This document shows positions 1-14,049 of a stretch of DNA of 64,000 nucleotides, in pieces. A program made the translations under genes and the position numbers. Every line of letters begins with the position of its first letter. The first letter of the stretch is position 1. The notes beneath the pieces are model-generated. The model was not told the origin of the DNA, did not search any database, and saw only the letters and a list, made by a program, of their open reading frames with translations. The stretch is from NCBI GenBank assembly GCA_020809705.1, contig CP085833.1, positions 1,054,001 through 1,118,000 on the forward strand, in the 5' to 3' direction. Origin of the DNA: Calonectria ilicicola. Taxonomy: Eukaryota > Ascomycota > Sordariomycetes > Hypocreales > Nectriaceae.

Positions 1-3000
1 TCTTTATACTTATAATAATAATATTATTATAATTATTAAATATTTATTAAGTACTCTTAATTAAGCTAAATTTACTTATATTTTTAATATTATAAAAGAT
101 TCCTTATTTTAATTTATTATTATATAGAAGTATAAGATCTTATATACTTTAACTATTATTATAGATTATTATAGCCCTATTTATATTATTAAATATATTA
201 AAAAACCTCCTATTTAATAGGGAGCGGTTAGTATGTTTTTATACTATATTCGGAAGAAGAAGAAGGAATCTAAGGTTGTAGAGTCTGCTGCCTCTAAGAC
301 CAAGTCTAAGCCTACGCTTAATAATACACCTCTATCGCCTGCTAGCTGTAATTGTGGTAGAAGTAGTGATTACCCTTATAATTGTTCTTATGGTTGTCCT
401 TGTGGTTGTGGTTATAATGTTTTTTCCTAGGTGCCTATTTGCTAAGCTGTTGCTGAGTTTTTGTTAAGTGCTCTCTGGCTGTTATCTTAGTGGTTTGTGT
501 ATATATTTATGCCTATAGGTATATTAGTTAGTAATTATCTTACTAGTTATTTATTATACCTTTATTATATTTTTTATTTTATATTATTATCTTATTTTTT
601 ATATATATATTTATATTATTTATAATATTTTTATATTATTTATAAAGTATTTTATAAATATTTAGTAGATTCCTATATATTATATTCTACTAGCTAGCTT
701 ATTTACTTAATTTAATAGAATAGTTATTCTTTATCTTTTTTATGATTTATAATTTCCTTTACTTCTTATTTTTCCTCTTCTTTCTCTAACTTAGGGAGGG
801 TAGCTATACTTTTGCTATTTGCTTACTAAGGCTATAACTATAGCTCTAATAGTAAGACTAAGAATATATTATATATATATTAGTATTACTCTAGCAGATA
901 TATCTTATATATTTATTTCTTTATTTTTTTTAATTATTATTTTAATAAATTATAATATTAATTTCTTATCTTTAAAATGGAAATACTTAATTAATAGTTT
1001 AATAATATCCTTTAATTTATATTCCTTAGCTTAATAATATTAATTATAATACTTGGATTATGCTTTTATAATAGACTGCTAGCATTCTTAGGCTTGTTCT
1101 TATACTTGGCAAAAGGTTATTAAATGCTTATTAACTCCTTGCACTTTAGCTTTAATATATTTAAAAATATAAGCTATTACTTTAGAATAATATTTATAAA
1201 GTACTTATATTAAAAAAACTTTAATAATATTATATATACTATTATTATATATAAACTTTACTTTAGGTAGTTGGGCTATTTATTAATTTAGTAAGCTTTT
1301 TATATATACTTAAAGATATTTTTCTAATATTTAGTGAGTCTATTCTATTTGATTATTTATTTATAGGTAATATATAATAGATAATTAATAAGCAATTGCC
1401 TATTCTTTTATAAGTTTGGCCTAGAATTTATTAATAATTAATTTATTTTTATTACTTATAATTCTTTTTAATATTTTAAATTTATATTTAATATTTTTAT
1501 AAAGGATTTATATAAATTAAGCTATATTAAGTATTTTCCTTATTAATAAAAAGATTATATATTTAATTATATAATATATAATAATTAAGATTATATTATA
1601 TTCTTTACTATCTACTTAAGCATTACTTAATAATTTTATAATAAAGTCTATACTAATTTCTTAGAATAGGTATACTAGTAGGGGAAGTAGCTATAATTAT
1701 TTATATAACTTATACCTTAATGAGCGCTCACCTTAGTATACTTAATATTTTATTATATAGTCTTTAATATTATTAGCTATACCTTTCTAATGGAATTTAT
1801 AGCTAATTAACTTAAGTATCTTATATACCTCTATATACCCTAATCTTAGGTTATTATGGTGCCTTCTTAGGATTTTTTTTTATAATATATTAATTTAGGA
1901 TTATTAATTTTTTTTTATAAAAGAGAATATTTTATTTATTAAGGTAATACTTCTTTTATTTATTAGCTACTTTATAAGCCTTCTCTACCTTCTATTAATA
2001 GTATTAGTCATCAGCCTATAATTCTTTAACTAAATCTTCTAGCTTATATAAAGGTTATAATAGAAATACTATTTCATCTTACATAAGTTCCTTTATAATA
2101 GGATATAAGATATATTAGTCTGGATTAATAACTCTAGCTCTAAGTAAGTCCTTATAGCTCTCTATAACTACTTTTTACTAAGCATTCTCTAAGTACTTAT
2201 TAATATAATCTACTACTCCTCTAGCTTACATTATAACCGCAAAGATATATATTACATATTGCATTAGATTAGGGGGTCCTAAGGCTTAACTCTAACCTAA
2301 GGATAAGAAAACCTCTCTTAAGCTAGCTTAAGTAGCTTATATATATACCTAGGTGCTCTTATACTTTTTCTTAAGGCTAGTAATTATTTATTATATATTT
2401 GGTAATAATTTATTAATTAGTATTAATTTCTTTATTAAAGTAGGTAATATATTATAATAGGCTATTTTACTTAGTATATAATTAGATCTTTTAAAAAGCC
2501 TATTAGCAAGATTTATTTTCTTTAGTTTATATTTAATATTAAAGTTAAATAATATAAGTCTATATATTTAATAGATAAGCCTTCTTTAAAGATCTTATAT
2601 AAAAGTAGATATTACTCCTACTAAAATAATATAATCTATTAGTAATATAAACTTATTAAATAATCTTAGTAAATAATAGCTCTAATACTCTAAGCTTTCT
2701 ATAATAGCTAGAAGTTCTTATTAGCCTATAGCCTAGTATTACTCTATATTTATAAGCTTCTATAACTAGTAAACAATTGATTGTTATTAATCTGCCTATA
2801 ATTAGGATAATATACCTAAGATAGCTTTAATTAATATATTTATCTCCATATATATAGGTAGTTCAGGGTTCTAATACCAAAGAATGATCACTAAGTAAAA
2901 AGTATATTAAAGCTTTTCTAATACTTTTTATACCTTTAAGGGCTATATAAATTCTTTTATTTTATAATCTTTCTTATTACCTTTAAGTAGGACTATAATA

Positions 3001-6000
3001 AGCTTTATAATTTTTAAATATTTTAAAATAAACTTCCTATAAAAGTTATAAAAGCTTAAGAAGATTTATACTTCTTTAAAATTAGTTAATATAGGCTACT
3101 TAATAATTACTTAAACTTATACTAGATCCATTTTAATCCTCTCTTATATAATAATATAGTCTAGGAACTTGATCTTCTATTAGTAAAAGGTATACTTAGA
3201 TAATTTGGTATATAGTTAAGCTACTTATAGCCTTTATAAGATCTCTTTAATATCTTATATATATTAGTTTTAATTCTAGGAGTAAATAATAATATTATTT
3301 AAGTATATAATATAATATATATCTAGTAATCTAGTAAGCATTTAGTAAATATATATTTGGAAAGTAGTAAATATATTAATAAGCCTAAATAGTATTATTA
3401 TATATTAAAAATAATTATATTATATATAGAAAGCAGTTTTCTAATAATTAGTAGGTTTAATATTAATATAATAATATATATCCTAAAGATCTATTTTAAT
3501 AATCTACTTTACTTCTATAAAATAATCTAATAAATTACTAATTAATAGTAAAAGATAATAATTCTTAATTATTATTATATTTAGCTTTTTATAATTAATA
3601 TATAACCTTAAGATACTATCTTTCTTAAGTATAAAAAGAACTAGCACTTTTACTTTACTAACTAAAGATTCTATTCAATTACTTATTATATTTTTTATAA
3701 TATAATTCTATAATATCTCTTATTATTTCCTATTAATAAAGTAAATTGATCTATATAGTAACTTTTTCCCTTCTTAAAGATTAATAATATATTCTACCTT
3801 TTTTAATATAGGCAATTTCTCTATAACTTCCTTACTAAATACTTATATATTATCTTTTAATTCTATAAGTAGTATAACTTCTCCTTTTTAAACTTCCTTA
3901 CTAAGGGCAGCTATTGGCCATTCATCTAGTATAAGTATACTATAAATATATATTATTTAGGCTTATTTATTATTTTTTATTAGCTTTTTTATAAAAAACT
4001 TTATATTTATAATAAAGATTGGCTTATAGTTCTATAAGTAGGTTTTTATATTTATAACAATACCCTCCTTACCTATTAATCTAGTGAATAATAGGATATT
4101 GCTAGCTCTATTAGGTCTAGTAGCTTTAATAAGTACTTGCCAAATCTTCTGTAGAAATTCTCTAGAGTCAATTAGAAAGAAGGTTAGCCAATAAACTTAC
4201 CCTAAGGGCTTCTTAATCCTATTATAACTTATAAGACTTAGTACCTTTCAGTTAGCTGCCTCTTTAAGCCCTAGCCTAACCACTAGCCTTATACTAACAA
4301 AGTTAACTTATATACCTATATCTATATTTACTTTAACTATTTCTTTATTAAGTACTTAGAGAATAATTGCTTTACCTTTAATAGTATTCCCTATAAGGAT
4401 TATTTTTAATTTTAATATTAGGGTATTAAGCTTAGCCCTTATACCTTCTTATTTCCTAAGAAATCTAATTCTTTAATTTTAATATTAATAGCTTATATTT
4501 ATATCTTTAATTATATTAATTTAATTAAAGGTTACTTTATATTTTACTAGAATTAATTATATTTAAGATTAGGATAGTTTTACTTATTATTATTAAAGTA
4601 TTATATAATAAAGTGGCTTTTTATTAAGCTCTCTTTAAATATTTGCTATTAGTAGGTATTTAAGGTAGAAGAGTTTTAAGGTTCTTTACTTTAAGATTTT
4701 CCTTTAAATCCTTAATTCTATATATATTTACCTCTTAAATACTTATAGTATTAATTTAAAAATTAGAACTTTTTTATATCTTCTTAAATTGCCTTTAAAT
4801 ATAATCTTTTATTTTAACTATTTCTTAACTATTTAGCGCTATTATATATATAAGGCTATAATTATTCTACCTTATAGATTACTTTCTTAACTTTCTATAG
4901 TAAGATCTACAGCTACCTTATTTCCTTCTTTAGATCCTTGTTTAGCTTATAATAATACTAGTAGGCTAAGTTAGGCCTATCTTCTAAATCTTGGGTGCCT
5001 AGGGATATATGAATGATGCTTTATATATTAAAATGATCTATTGGTAACTACTTGCTGCCCTATTATAGATTTAGAAAATTGTCTTTTAGTTATATCTCTT
5101 AGGATTTTAAATTAATATACTTTTTATAAATAAAGTTTAAGAAATTTTACTAGAAAGGATTATTAAGGCTTATAATATAATTTCTTTATTGGGTTTATAG
5201 ATAGTAAAAGAATCTAATTATAGCCTATTCAATCTTTTATAAATCTAAGCAGCCCCTTTACAAACTATTCCCTAACTCTATCACATATATCTAATTATCA
5301 ACTTATATACTAATTACATTATCCTAGAGGATAGCATAGTTATAGATTAATAGCTTATCCTAATCTTTCCTTAATATATAATACAATTAATCTATTATTT
5401 TTTATAATATTTTTATTTAAGTTATTTATTATTAGACTATAATTTATAATAAGATTTAGAACCCTTTTCCTTCTATTATATATTCTTTATACAAAGTAAG
5501 TAATAAGTAATTATTATATTCTATAGATCTATACAATATATCTACTCTCTCTAAGCCTTCTTACTCTAATCTTCCTATTAAAAAGACCTAAGGCTATAAG
5601 ATTCATACCCTAAGTCTAAAATATAGCTATTCAATATATACTTATATTATTACTTACTTAATTTCTTAAGCCTCTACTTTATATTTAAATCTAACACTTC
5701 TATTCACTATTTATTCCATACTTATTTATTAATAAAAGCTAAAAGCTTAATTATTAAAACTAATTAATCTTCTATAATACCCAAATACCCTAGTAGAATA
5801 TAGATTCTTTAAGATAGCTTAAATATTATATTTATATATAATATATTTAGAGGGTATTTATTATAATTATTTATAATCTATATATTTATAATAATTATAC
5901 TAATTATTTAAAGGGGTATAAAAATTAAAAAATTATAAAGATTATTAATTAAAATAATCTTAAAAATTATAAAACAAATTATATTATAATATATAAACTT

Positions 6001-8700
6001 CAACTTAATAAGCGTTCCTCGATTGCTAGCTGAAATTCTCTAATAGATTAAGTAGGTTGTATGCCACTTCCAGCTACAGTGGCGCTGGGATCCTAATTGT
6101 CCTTACAAAAGCCTTCTTAGGAAGTTCTTTTAATAACTCTTTAGATTATCTCTTTTATTACTTTTTTATAAAAAGCTTTTTTTATTTTTTAATTTTACTT
6201 AGTATTAAATTATTATTTTATTTATTATATAGATATTATAGTTAAGGTCTTAGTATTTATTCTATAATAGTTTATTATAATTAAAGAACTTAAGTTTATT
6301 TAATTTTAATATAATAAACTAATAATAGGGGTTTCTTTTTATTATTTTATATTAATTAAAGTATTTTTTATAAATATAATAAATAATTATATCTTTTACC
6401 TTAATAAAAAAATATTATATATTATTTTTACTTTATATATTAAAAGTAATTATAATTATAATAATTTATTTATAAGATATTTTTATATTCTTTATATATT
6501 ATATTTAGTTTAAGATTATTTTCCTTATATTAAATAGATTAAGGATTATAATTTCTTAATTATTATTTACTTTATATAAATAAAAAAACTTTATCTCTAT
6601 TTTATAAAAGTTCTTTAATTTATTAAGTTATTCTTTTAATATTAATTATTTATTTTTTTATTTCTATTTTTATTATAAGTATAGATATTTTATTATATTA
6701 GTATTTTATTAGTATATATATTTAAAATAGATATAAGGATTTTTATCTTTTTAGCTTATTTTAATTATTTATAAAGAAGATAGAACTTACCTTTTTATTA
6801 AATTAATTATACTTTTTAAATAACTTTATTAATTTTTTATTATAAAATAAGTTTTATTTTATATAATTTATAATCTTTTATATATTATTTAATTATAATA
6901 ATTAATTTATATTTCTTAATAATAATAAAAGTAATTTTTTTAATAATATTATTTTTTTCTTTAAATATTAAGATTTATTTATTTTAAATTTTCCTAATAA
7001 AGATTCTAATAATATTAAATTATTTTCTTTCTTAGACTAATTTAAACTAGTTTCCTATTTTCAAGGATTAATATTTAAAAGATTTATATTCTTTCTTTTT
7101 ATAATTAAAATAAATAATCTTAGTTTTATTATATCCTTAGATAATACCTAGCTCTATAAATCCTAAATAGATTCTATATATAATACTTTATTATTTACTT
7201 TAGATTTTTCTTTTATTTAAAATATATAAAGTTTTATTATTTTAAATATATTTCTTTTATTAATTAAATTATCTTTTATTAATTTTAATAATAATTTTAA
7301 TATACTTTAAGAATTTATTTAATTAATCTTTTTTATAGATTTTATTTTTAACTTTATTCTTTAAACTTTTATAATAAAATTCTATTAATATATTATTATT
7401 TTAAATTATTTATATTATAATTCTTTTAAATTTAATTAAATATTAATTATAAGATTTTATTTATTTAAATTTATATAATTAATTTATAATTTATTATTCT
7501 ATATTAATTATATTAAAATTATTTTTAATAATAATCTTAAAATATTCCTAATCTTTAAATATTTCTTAGATTTTTTTATTTTAATTAATATTATTTTTAT
7601 TTTTTAAATAATCTTTTATAATAAATTTAAATTATATTTCTATATCTTTTTAAAAAGGATTTTAATATATAATATTTAAACTTTAAAAGTTATAAATTAT
7701 ATAAAAAAGAAGTAAAAGTATTCTTTTATTTAAATAAAGAAGAGGATTATATTAATAACTTTTCTTAAAAAAGATTCTAGGATTAAAGATTTTAAAATTT
7801 TACTAATATTTTTTCTTTTTATTTCTTTAATTATAGTAATTTTAGTTTCTTTTATTTTAAATAATATTTATATATTTATAAGTTTTTTTTTAATTTATTA
7901 TAGTTTTATAATTAATTTAATATTATTAAAAAAGATAATAGTAAAGTTTTTTCTAAATATTATTATTATTTAATTATTAATATAAATAATTAATTAAATA
8001 AGAGCTTTTAATATATAATAATTTAATTAATTCTTAATTTAATAAATTAATTAAATTAAAAGATTTATTATTAATAATATAATTAAATATATTATAATAT
8101 AATAAAATAATAAAAATATTATATTAAATAATAATTAATTATAATTAAAGTAATTAAATTATATTAAAAGCTAATTAATATTAATTATAAAAGTAGATTT
8201 TAATCTATCTATATATTATTACCTAGTAAATATTTATTATATTAGTTCTATCTAATATATTAGTAATTAAGGTATTAATTATAAGATAATTATTAATATT
8301 ATAAGTAATTACTTGTAAGTATTTCCTTATTAGTTAATGTAGGGCTATAGGGTAAGTGAATATCAGTTCTGCTATTATTAACCGCCTAGGCGTGTCATGG
8401 ATCATAACAAGTTTAAATATATTAATTTTAAAAAGAATTTAATAATAAAGTATTATAATATTTATTTAATTAAATAAAAAATCTTTTTAAATAAATTTAT
8501 AATATTAATTAAATTAATAATTTTAAAAAAATATAAAAATTTAAATATTTTTAAATAATAAAAAGAAATTTAAAATTTAAAAAAAATAAATATAAAAAAT
8601 TAATTTTATTTAATTAATAAAATATTTAATTTAATTGCAACTAATAAATTAAACTAGTAACTTAAATAATAATTTTAAAGATAGTTATAATAGTTATACA
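1..8700. repeat. AT-rich, RIP-like decayed block
   Basis: This stretch is almost entirely A and T, dominated by TpA, with few CpA or TpG dinucleotides. No open frame in it looks like a functional protein. Where ancestral coding sequence can still be read (the Gypsy relic inside it), the changes are C-to-T and G-to-A, which is the footprint of repeat-induced point mutation in ascomycetes. Small islands of more normal composition remain around 230-440, 4,130-4,340, 6,010-6,125 and 8,310-8,410. Composition becomes normal within a few hundred bases of position 8,700. No gene is called here. Confidence 0.85.
1200..3550 (-). mobile_element. Ty3/Gypsy retrotransposon pol relic
   Basis: Reading the minus strand gives a stop-riddled but ordered Gypsy polyprotein. 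From about 3500 to 2975 the reverse transcriptase is visible: a KIDL..INIKPTNY*KTAF block, a TTFQ segment, IIYLNNIIIYS where the family has VYLDDILIYS, YTKLSKYTF for the usual YAKLSKCTF, and then FLDYIII*ERIKMD and TNFKEV. From about 1655 to 1480 the integrase core reads ISIDFIIKLL followed by EYNIILIII. At about 1384-1240 the NNQIE*TH and LPKVKFIYNN blocks match the DGQTER and LP..EFAYN positions. The catalytic Asp-Asp of reverse transcriptase has become Asn-Asn, and stops occur throughout, so it is inactive. Gag, protease and LTR limits were not resolved; the element may extend to about 5,600. Confidence 0.85.
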
Positions 8701-11700
8701 TAAAAGTTACTTATTACTAGCTAAAAATGACTCTAAGGACGAATTTATCCTCGGTTAACAACTAACTATAGGGTAGGCTGAACGTACTTGCCCAGATGTC
8801 TGTGGCCGCGGTCAAAGTAGTAAATGTGTATTTCTTAATTTGACCATGGATAAATCGCCGAGCAAAGACGGAGAAGTCCTATGCCCCAAAACTTGCTATC
8901 CATGCAACATGGGACTATTTAGGAAGGACACAGAAAATGGATAAGAGATCTCAGTCGAATATCCCTGTTATTGAAGCTACGCCACCCAAGACAGGGATAA
9001 TAGGAGATATAGCCGAGGCCGCATTATCGTCGTTCGGAATTTACGAGCAAAACAATCAAGATTTATTTTTATTGTCTGACTAAGTCACGTCTTTGGCGCT
9101 CAAACGTTTATGTCGGAGGTATTTCGGGCTGAAGAAAGTAAGATCAATGTCCGTCATTCCGGGGTTTAGCGAGGATCTCATGCATCTATGCCAAGCGACA
9201 TGGTACAATTATGTCGTGCTGGAACACAAAGTCCCGAGTTGACCAGTCTGGTCGGCATACGACTCCATCCCCATAGTGTCTTCGCAAGCGTCCACCAGAA
9301 TTAGATTGTGGCACCACTTATGCAGATGATCCATCGATGAAACCCAAACTTAATATCGAGGGGCGGGTATCATAAACGCCGCGTTCTCGGTGATTACGGT
9401 AAAGGCAGTATTTCCTATCAGTCTTTCATCCCGATTAATAATGATATAATCTAGGAGAAGATCTCCAGAGGGGCTTCAGAAGTGGGAACGGATGGGCTTG
9501 TCTGGGAGACGCGGGGGAGTGGTTGTAGCTAGATACTACTTTGCGGCTATTTGTTTATAACGGTGATGGGTACACAAAGGGTGTACAATTTCATTGCTAA
9601 ATACTCTTATGCGGGTATGCCTCCATCCGGAAACCCCCCGAACTCCACTCAGCTACATCAAAGGTCGTCGGCAACGTACCCCACCATTCCCCTAGCTCCC
9701 GAGTAGCCCGCAAGCGATCCTTTGGTGGAGGGGTGTCCTAAGAATTGGAATCATGCCAGTGAAAACTACTGAAACGAATCCTTTAGAGGGCCCCGAGACC
9801 AGCCCTTCGCGGCGGTTTTTACTGACTCTGTCTGTTCTCCTAGTATATATAAGTGATCACACTGGAACGAATTAATAAGTTGTCTAATTACTCATCCATG
9901 GCCTGCGAGATGTCGTAAAACTTGTTCTGCATGAAAATACACAGGTAACTATTGACTCCAATGCTTCAGGCATGACCAAGAAAAGGTTGGTGCAAATATG
10001 TGTCAAGCTCAAACGTTAAAATATCACATTGCTCACTACATACAGGGTTAGCGCAACACACTATCCGCAAATGAAACATACTATGCATCTTTTCTCTTTT
10101 CCCTAAATTTGAACTTTGAATTTAGGGTAATGAATACAAAGAGATGTTTCAAGATGCCATCAAATGGAATATGATGTTTGTTCCAGTTCCTTTGCACTCA
10201 TAACTTATACGATACCTCTTTTAGACCTTCAATGTTTTAATATATTCTTCTTGAATTAATTGTCATTTCTCTTAATATTGGCCAAATGTCGGTAGCTTCA
10301 TTAGCTCCGAAGGCCACGTCCCGACTTATGAACACCAAGCGATTTCAAAAAAAAAATAGATGCTGCAATTGCTGCTGCAGCCAGAGCCCTACTTACCCGG
10401 GTCCTTTTGTACTTTTGACCAAAGTATGTTCGCCTCTCCTGAGATTTGTGGGGTAAATTTCGTTTCCACTGCGGCGATGAGTGGTATAATTTCTTCCGAA
10501 AACCCGTGGCTCGGATGTGCAAAGCATTAAGCGGGGCTTTAGGCTGGCTACCAAGCATGAGCCTAGTAATTGAGTTGACAGCGCGGCGGCGGGCCCGTTC
10601 CCGCAGACAAGTCTTCCTCTCTCCTGTCAGTTTATCTGTTACGCGAGTTATCATACTTTGCAGGGGTACAGTCTTGTCGGTCCGCCATTGTTTTTGGCCA
10701 CAGCCATCAACTTGCCTAGGTGATCAAGCTAGGGCGAGTCTTTCCGGCGAACCCTTATCTATTTCAGAATGGGATCTTCGTCTTCAGTACGAACTTTTGA
10801 CAGTAAGGATGTAAGACAAGACCGAGGCCGGGGCCGGCCGGCCGGCCGGCCCCTGCAAGGGTCGTTTATTGGGCCTCGGTACTTTCGGTCGCTATAGTTA
10901 GTTAGCTAGGCTTAGTTAGCGGCCAGGCCATGTTTTAGATGGTGATTTACGAGATGCTAGGTCAAGTTGAAAATGATATCGCCGCGGTGATTATGCATGA
11001 GAGGTTGATGATATGTTGAATCGAGCAATGAGCCGCGCACATCTATCTACCACCTGGGTTGCCAACGCCCGAACTCGTAGGTTTACCAGCATGATCGCTT
11101 AGTTAAGGTTTGCAGGCCTGGGCTTAGGCTAGCTCCGGAAGAGCACGGTACGGCGCGGCGTGGCGCAGCGAGAAGACGGCGCTAAGGAGTCCTTTGCCAT
11201 TGCCCGTCATGCATTGACCCCAGCCACCATCGCCATCTCGCAATTGCACAATCTGACTACCGTTCGGCTTGGATAGATATTCGTCAGCGCATATGCCGGT
11301 CGGAATGTAGTGGGGATATCCCGTCCCGCCTCAGATCCGCGCTACGCCTCTGATGGAATTACGCTTCTTTCGCTTGGATACTTTTCTTCGACACGGCTTG
11401 GCAAATTGAAAAACCATCATCTCATCACGAAGGTTCTGATTCAAGCACTGCAATAATATGTGTTGCAACCGCTTAATGCTTGTGTCGAAACCGTGTTTCC
11501 GCCGATCTCGCCGTAGTTTATCATACCATCGCAGTGAGCGGGTCTAGAGCCCAGGGTCCATCTGATACGTATCACATCTGCATCATCAACTTTTAATTCT
11601 ATCATTAGATCTTCCCCATATCCCGGTTTTCTTAACCAGATGCTAAACTTGCCTTTGCCAAGTAAATAGATTTACACTCGCAGATTTCTGCTTGTGACCA

Positions 11701-12261
11701 GCCTGCTGGAAGGTTTTCATATGCATCTAGCTCCGACAAGTGATGACTGCGATTTCAATCATTATTCAGTCTTATTTTCTTCTAATCACTGAAGAAGAAT
11801 ACATACTCGGCTTAATCCTACGATGCCGTATGGGTTGCGTGAATGGGTCAGACCCATAGGTTGCAAGGATTCCTAAACTTTCCACGTGCATTTGAAAAGG
11901 CGTAGGGGCATAGTCACCTTGGATATGGAGTGAGTGCGGGATTTCCACGCCATCTTATCCCCACTTCAATATCTGACCCATCAGTAGCCCTTATCCTTGA
12001 ATCATAGACGGCCAGGTCTCGTGATCTGGCCTATGAAACCGTGAAGTCTATTATATATAGATACATGAGAATGTTGGTAGGTACGATTATGATCATTAGT
12101 CACTAATATTTCTTTGTACTTTTCAAAATTCTTGTGAAATCACTATATCCTACCCTTCGTTTTGAACAAACCCTTGGTTAGCCCAGTAAAGCCTTCAACA
12201 ACTCGGTGGAGGGAAACTGTTTTTCTTCAGCTACCACACAGCCGGACAGGCAGGCATTCCA
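8701..12261. other. Intergenic, no recognisable gene
   Basis: Composition is ordinary but I see no gene I can support. Two overlapping open frames on opposite strands around 10301-10814 have no recognisable domain and look like chance. The only structural feature noted is a GC-rich inverted repeat at 10821-10880. The last 300 bases probably contain the promoter of the following Zn2Cys6 gene. Confidence 0.5.
10821..10880. repeat. GC-rich inverted repeat with GGCC run
   Basis: The 9-base arms ACCGAGGCC (10821-10829) and GGCCTCGGT (10872-10880) are perfect inverted repeats. Between them lies an alternating GGCC tract (about 10830-10852). The whole could form a strong hairpin. It lies in a gene-free stretch between the AT-rich block and the first gene. 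It may be a remnant of a palindromic transposon end, but no target-site duplication or transposase was identified. Confidence 0.6.
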
Positions 12262-13879
12262 ATGGTCAATATGATGCTGTCTCAAATTGCCATCCCCACG
12301 TTTGAAACTTCACCTCTCCAGAATAAGAGGCTAGCATGTGATCGCTGTCGTGCCCAAAAGCTTCGATGTCCACGGCCTTCTCAGTCAGGCAAACCAGGAT
12401 TGGACGAAGCATGTGTCCGCTGCCAAAGAGCTGGCAAAATTTGTATTTTTGGTCAACGAGTAAAGAGCGGACGGCCTCCAAAGAGTTTGGAAAACAAATC
12501 ATATTTATCCAAAGGATTTGGCAGAATTGACCCGCAACCTCCGCAGGAGCGACCACCTCCGAGTATTGCAGACACTGAGTCGGAGCTTGCGCAGCCCAAT
12601 ACCGATGGCTCTTCACACTTTTTAGACTACCAAACCTTTGAGTTTTCAGAAGGTTATTTCACCACCGATGATGCTGTTGAATTGAACGACAAAGTCCCGG
12701 ACTGGACACAAGCACAGACGTCCTTGCTTGAGATGATGGATGAGGATGTAAGTAATATGCGATTTTTTCCCACAAATATGCAAAATTCAGTTGGCGGGTT
12801 GTTTTCAAAACATTCACATTTTGCATGATTACACTTTTTCTAATTCATTGAAACATTGTGGTTCAATTCTCGGTCCCAGAACAATTCTAACCAGTGGTAG
12901 ACATCGGATGTATCCATATTTCCCTATTCTTCTCTCGAAAGTTGCGCTTTTATTCTTGAATCGCTGCCAACCGATGTTGAAGTGCCAAATTCCAAAACCG
13001 AATCCTCAGGAATGATGAATAAAGATGATGAGTCATCCGATAGCATCACATTTGATATTTCTGATGAGGACTTTGTTGCCAATTTATATCGTTTGAACCC
13101 GCAGCCACCATTACAGTTTCCCGATACAACCGCATTTCAAAGTCTGTTTGAACTAAATATGAAACTTTTGAACTGGCTCAAAACATATAAGCCAAGACTG
13201 AAAGAGAAAGAATTCAATGCTCTAAACGGTGGAGAGACCGCGGGACACTTGATAGATCTTTCTGGGGAATTCATTGACATTTGGCAACGGTCCTTGCCTT
13301 GCTTGATAAACAATCTGGGGTCTTTCCAGGATGAAACAGGCCGTCAAAGAGTAGACGGCACTGTCGAAAGCCCTTCAATATTAGATTGCACAGCTGGTAA
13401 GTGCTTTTCATCCGATTCTTCTTCATAAACACATTTCTAAAAAAAACTTAGAATCCCTTCGTATATTCTCTTCCAGTGTAGTATTCTCCCTGATCTCATG
13501 CTATATCCAAATCTTGAATGTATTTCAAGTGGTCCTGGACTGGCAGAGGTCAGAGCTTACTCGAACATATTCGGATGTCGATCAAATGCCTGGTGTAGGA
13601 AAGTTGGCTTTAAAGGCTTCAATCCTCACTCACGCCATTCGAAGCTTTTTTCTTCAGTTGCACAACGTTTCTTCTGACATAGACCTCATCATAGCTGAGA
13701 ACCTGAATGGAACTCGCAATGAAGTGAATGATAAAGCAAGCCTTCAGGGCCTTAGTAAATGGAAAGCAATATTTCCGCATGAAGTAAATACGACCTGTAT
13801 ATTAGGCTTGGAACTTGATAAAATCAAGACTTTAGAGGAGAGCATTTTTATAGAAGTTTGTCGATTAGAAAATTCATAA
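12262..13879 (+). CDS. Zn2Cys6 transcription factor, AflR-like
   Basis: Predicted nuclear DNA-binding regulator of the Gal4-type binuclear zinc cluster class. The N-terminus carries CDRCRAQKLRCPRP, then CVRCQRAGKIC after a long loop of 14 residues between Cys 3 and Cys 4. That layout is typical of AflR-type regulators of secondary-metabolite clusters. A basic GRPPKS follows. Three exons fit: 12262-12747, 12901-13396 and 13452-13879, with GTAAGT donors and in-frame joins, giving about 469 residues. The C-terminal half is helical and ends in a plausible AflR-like region, but I recognise no further motif. The permease gene that follows is convergent. Met codons at 12271 and 12274 are alternative starts. 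The name is by class only; the target genes are not known. Confidence 0.8.
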
Positions 13880-14049
13880 AATATTTGTACTACATGGAAC
13901 ATTGCCATTGGGTATTCCAACAATCGCTTTACAAATAAGTGGTCGTTGATACGACAGTGAAGACGGTGGTTGCAAAGAACGTCACCTCCAGATTATAGAT
14001 TAAAATCTCCAATTGAATTATGTGTAGCGATTGATGTAAAAAGCGTCTA

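Noticed and set aside
233..430. Short open frame with a Cys-rich C-terminus in an AT-rich region
   Set aside because: Only 65 codons, in a decayed block, low-complexity Cys/Gly pattern arising from TGT/GGT repeats; no start context or homologue known to me.
10301..10814. Two overlapping open frames on opposite strands of about 120 codons
   Set aside because: They overlap antisense, show no domain, and their composition is Arg/Ser-rich as in random GC-rich frames.
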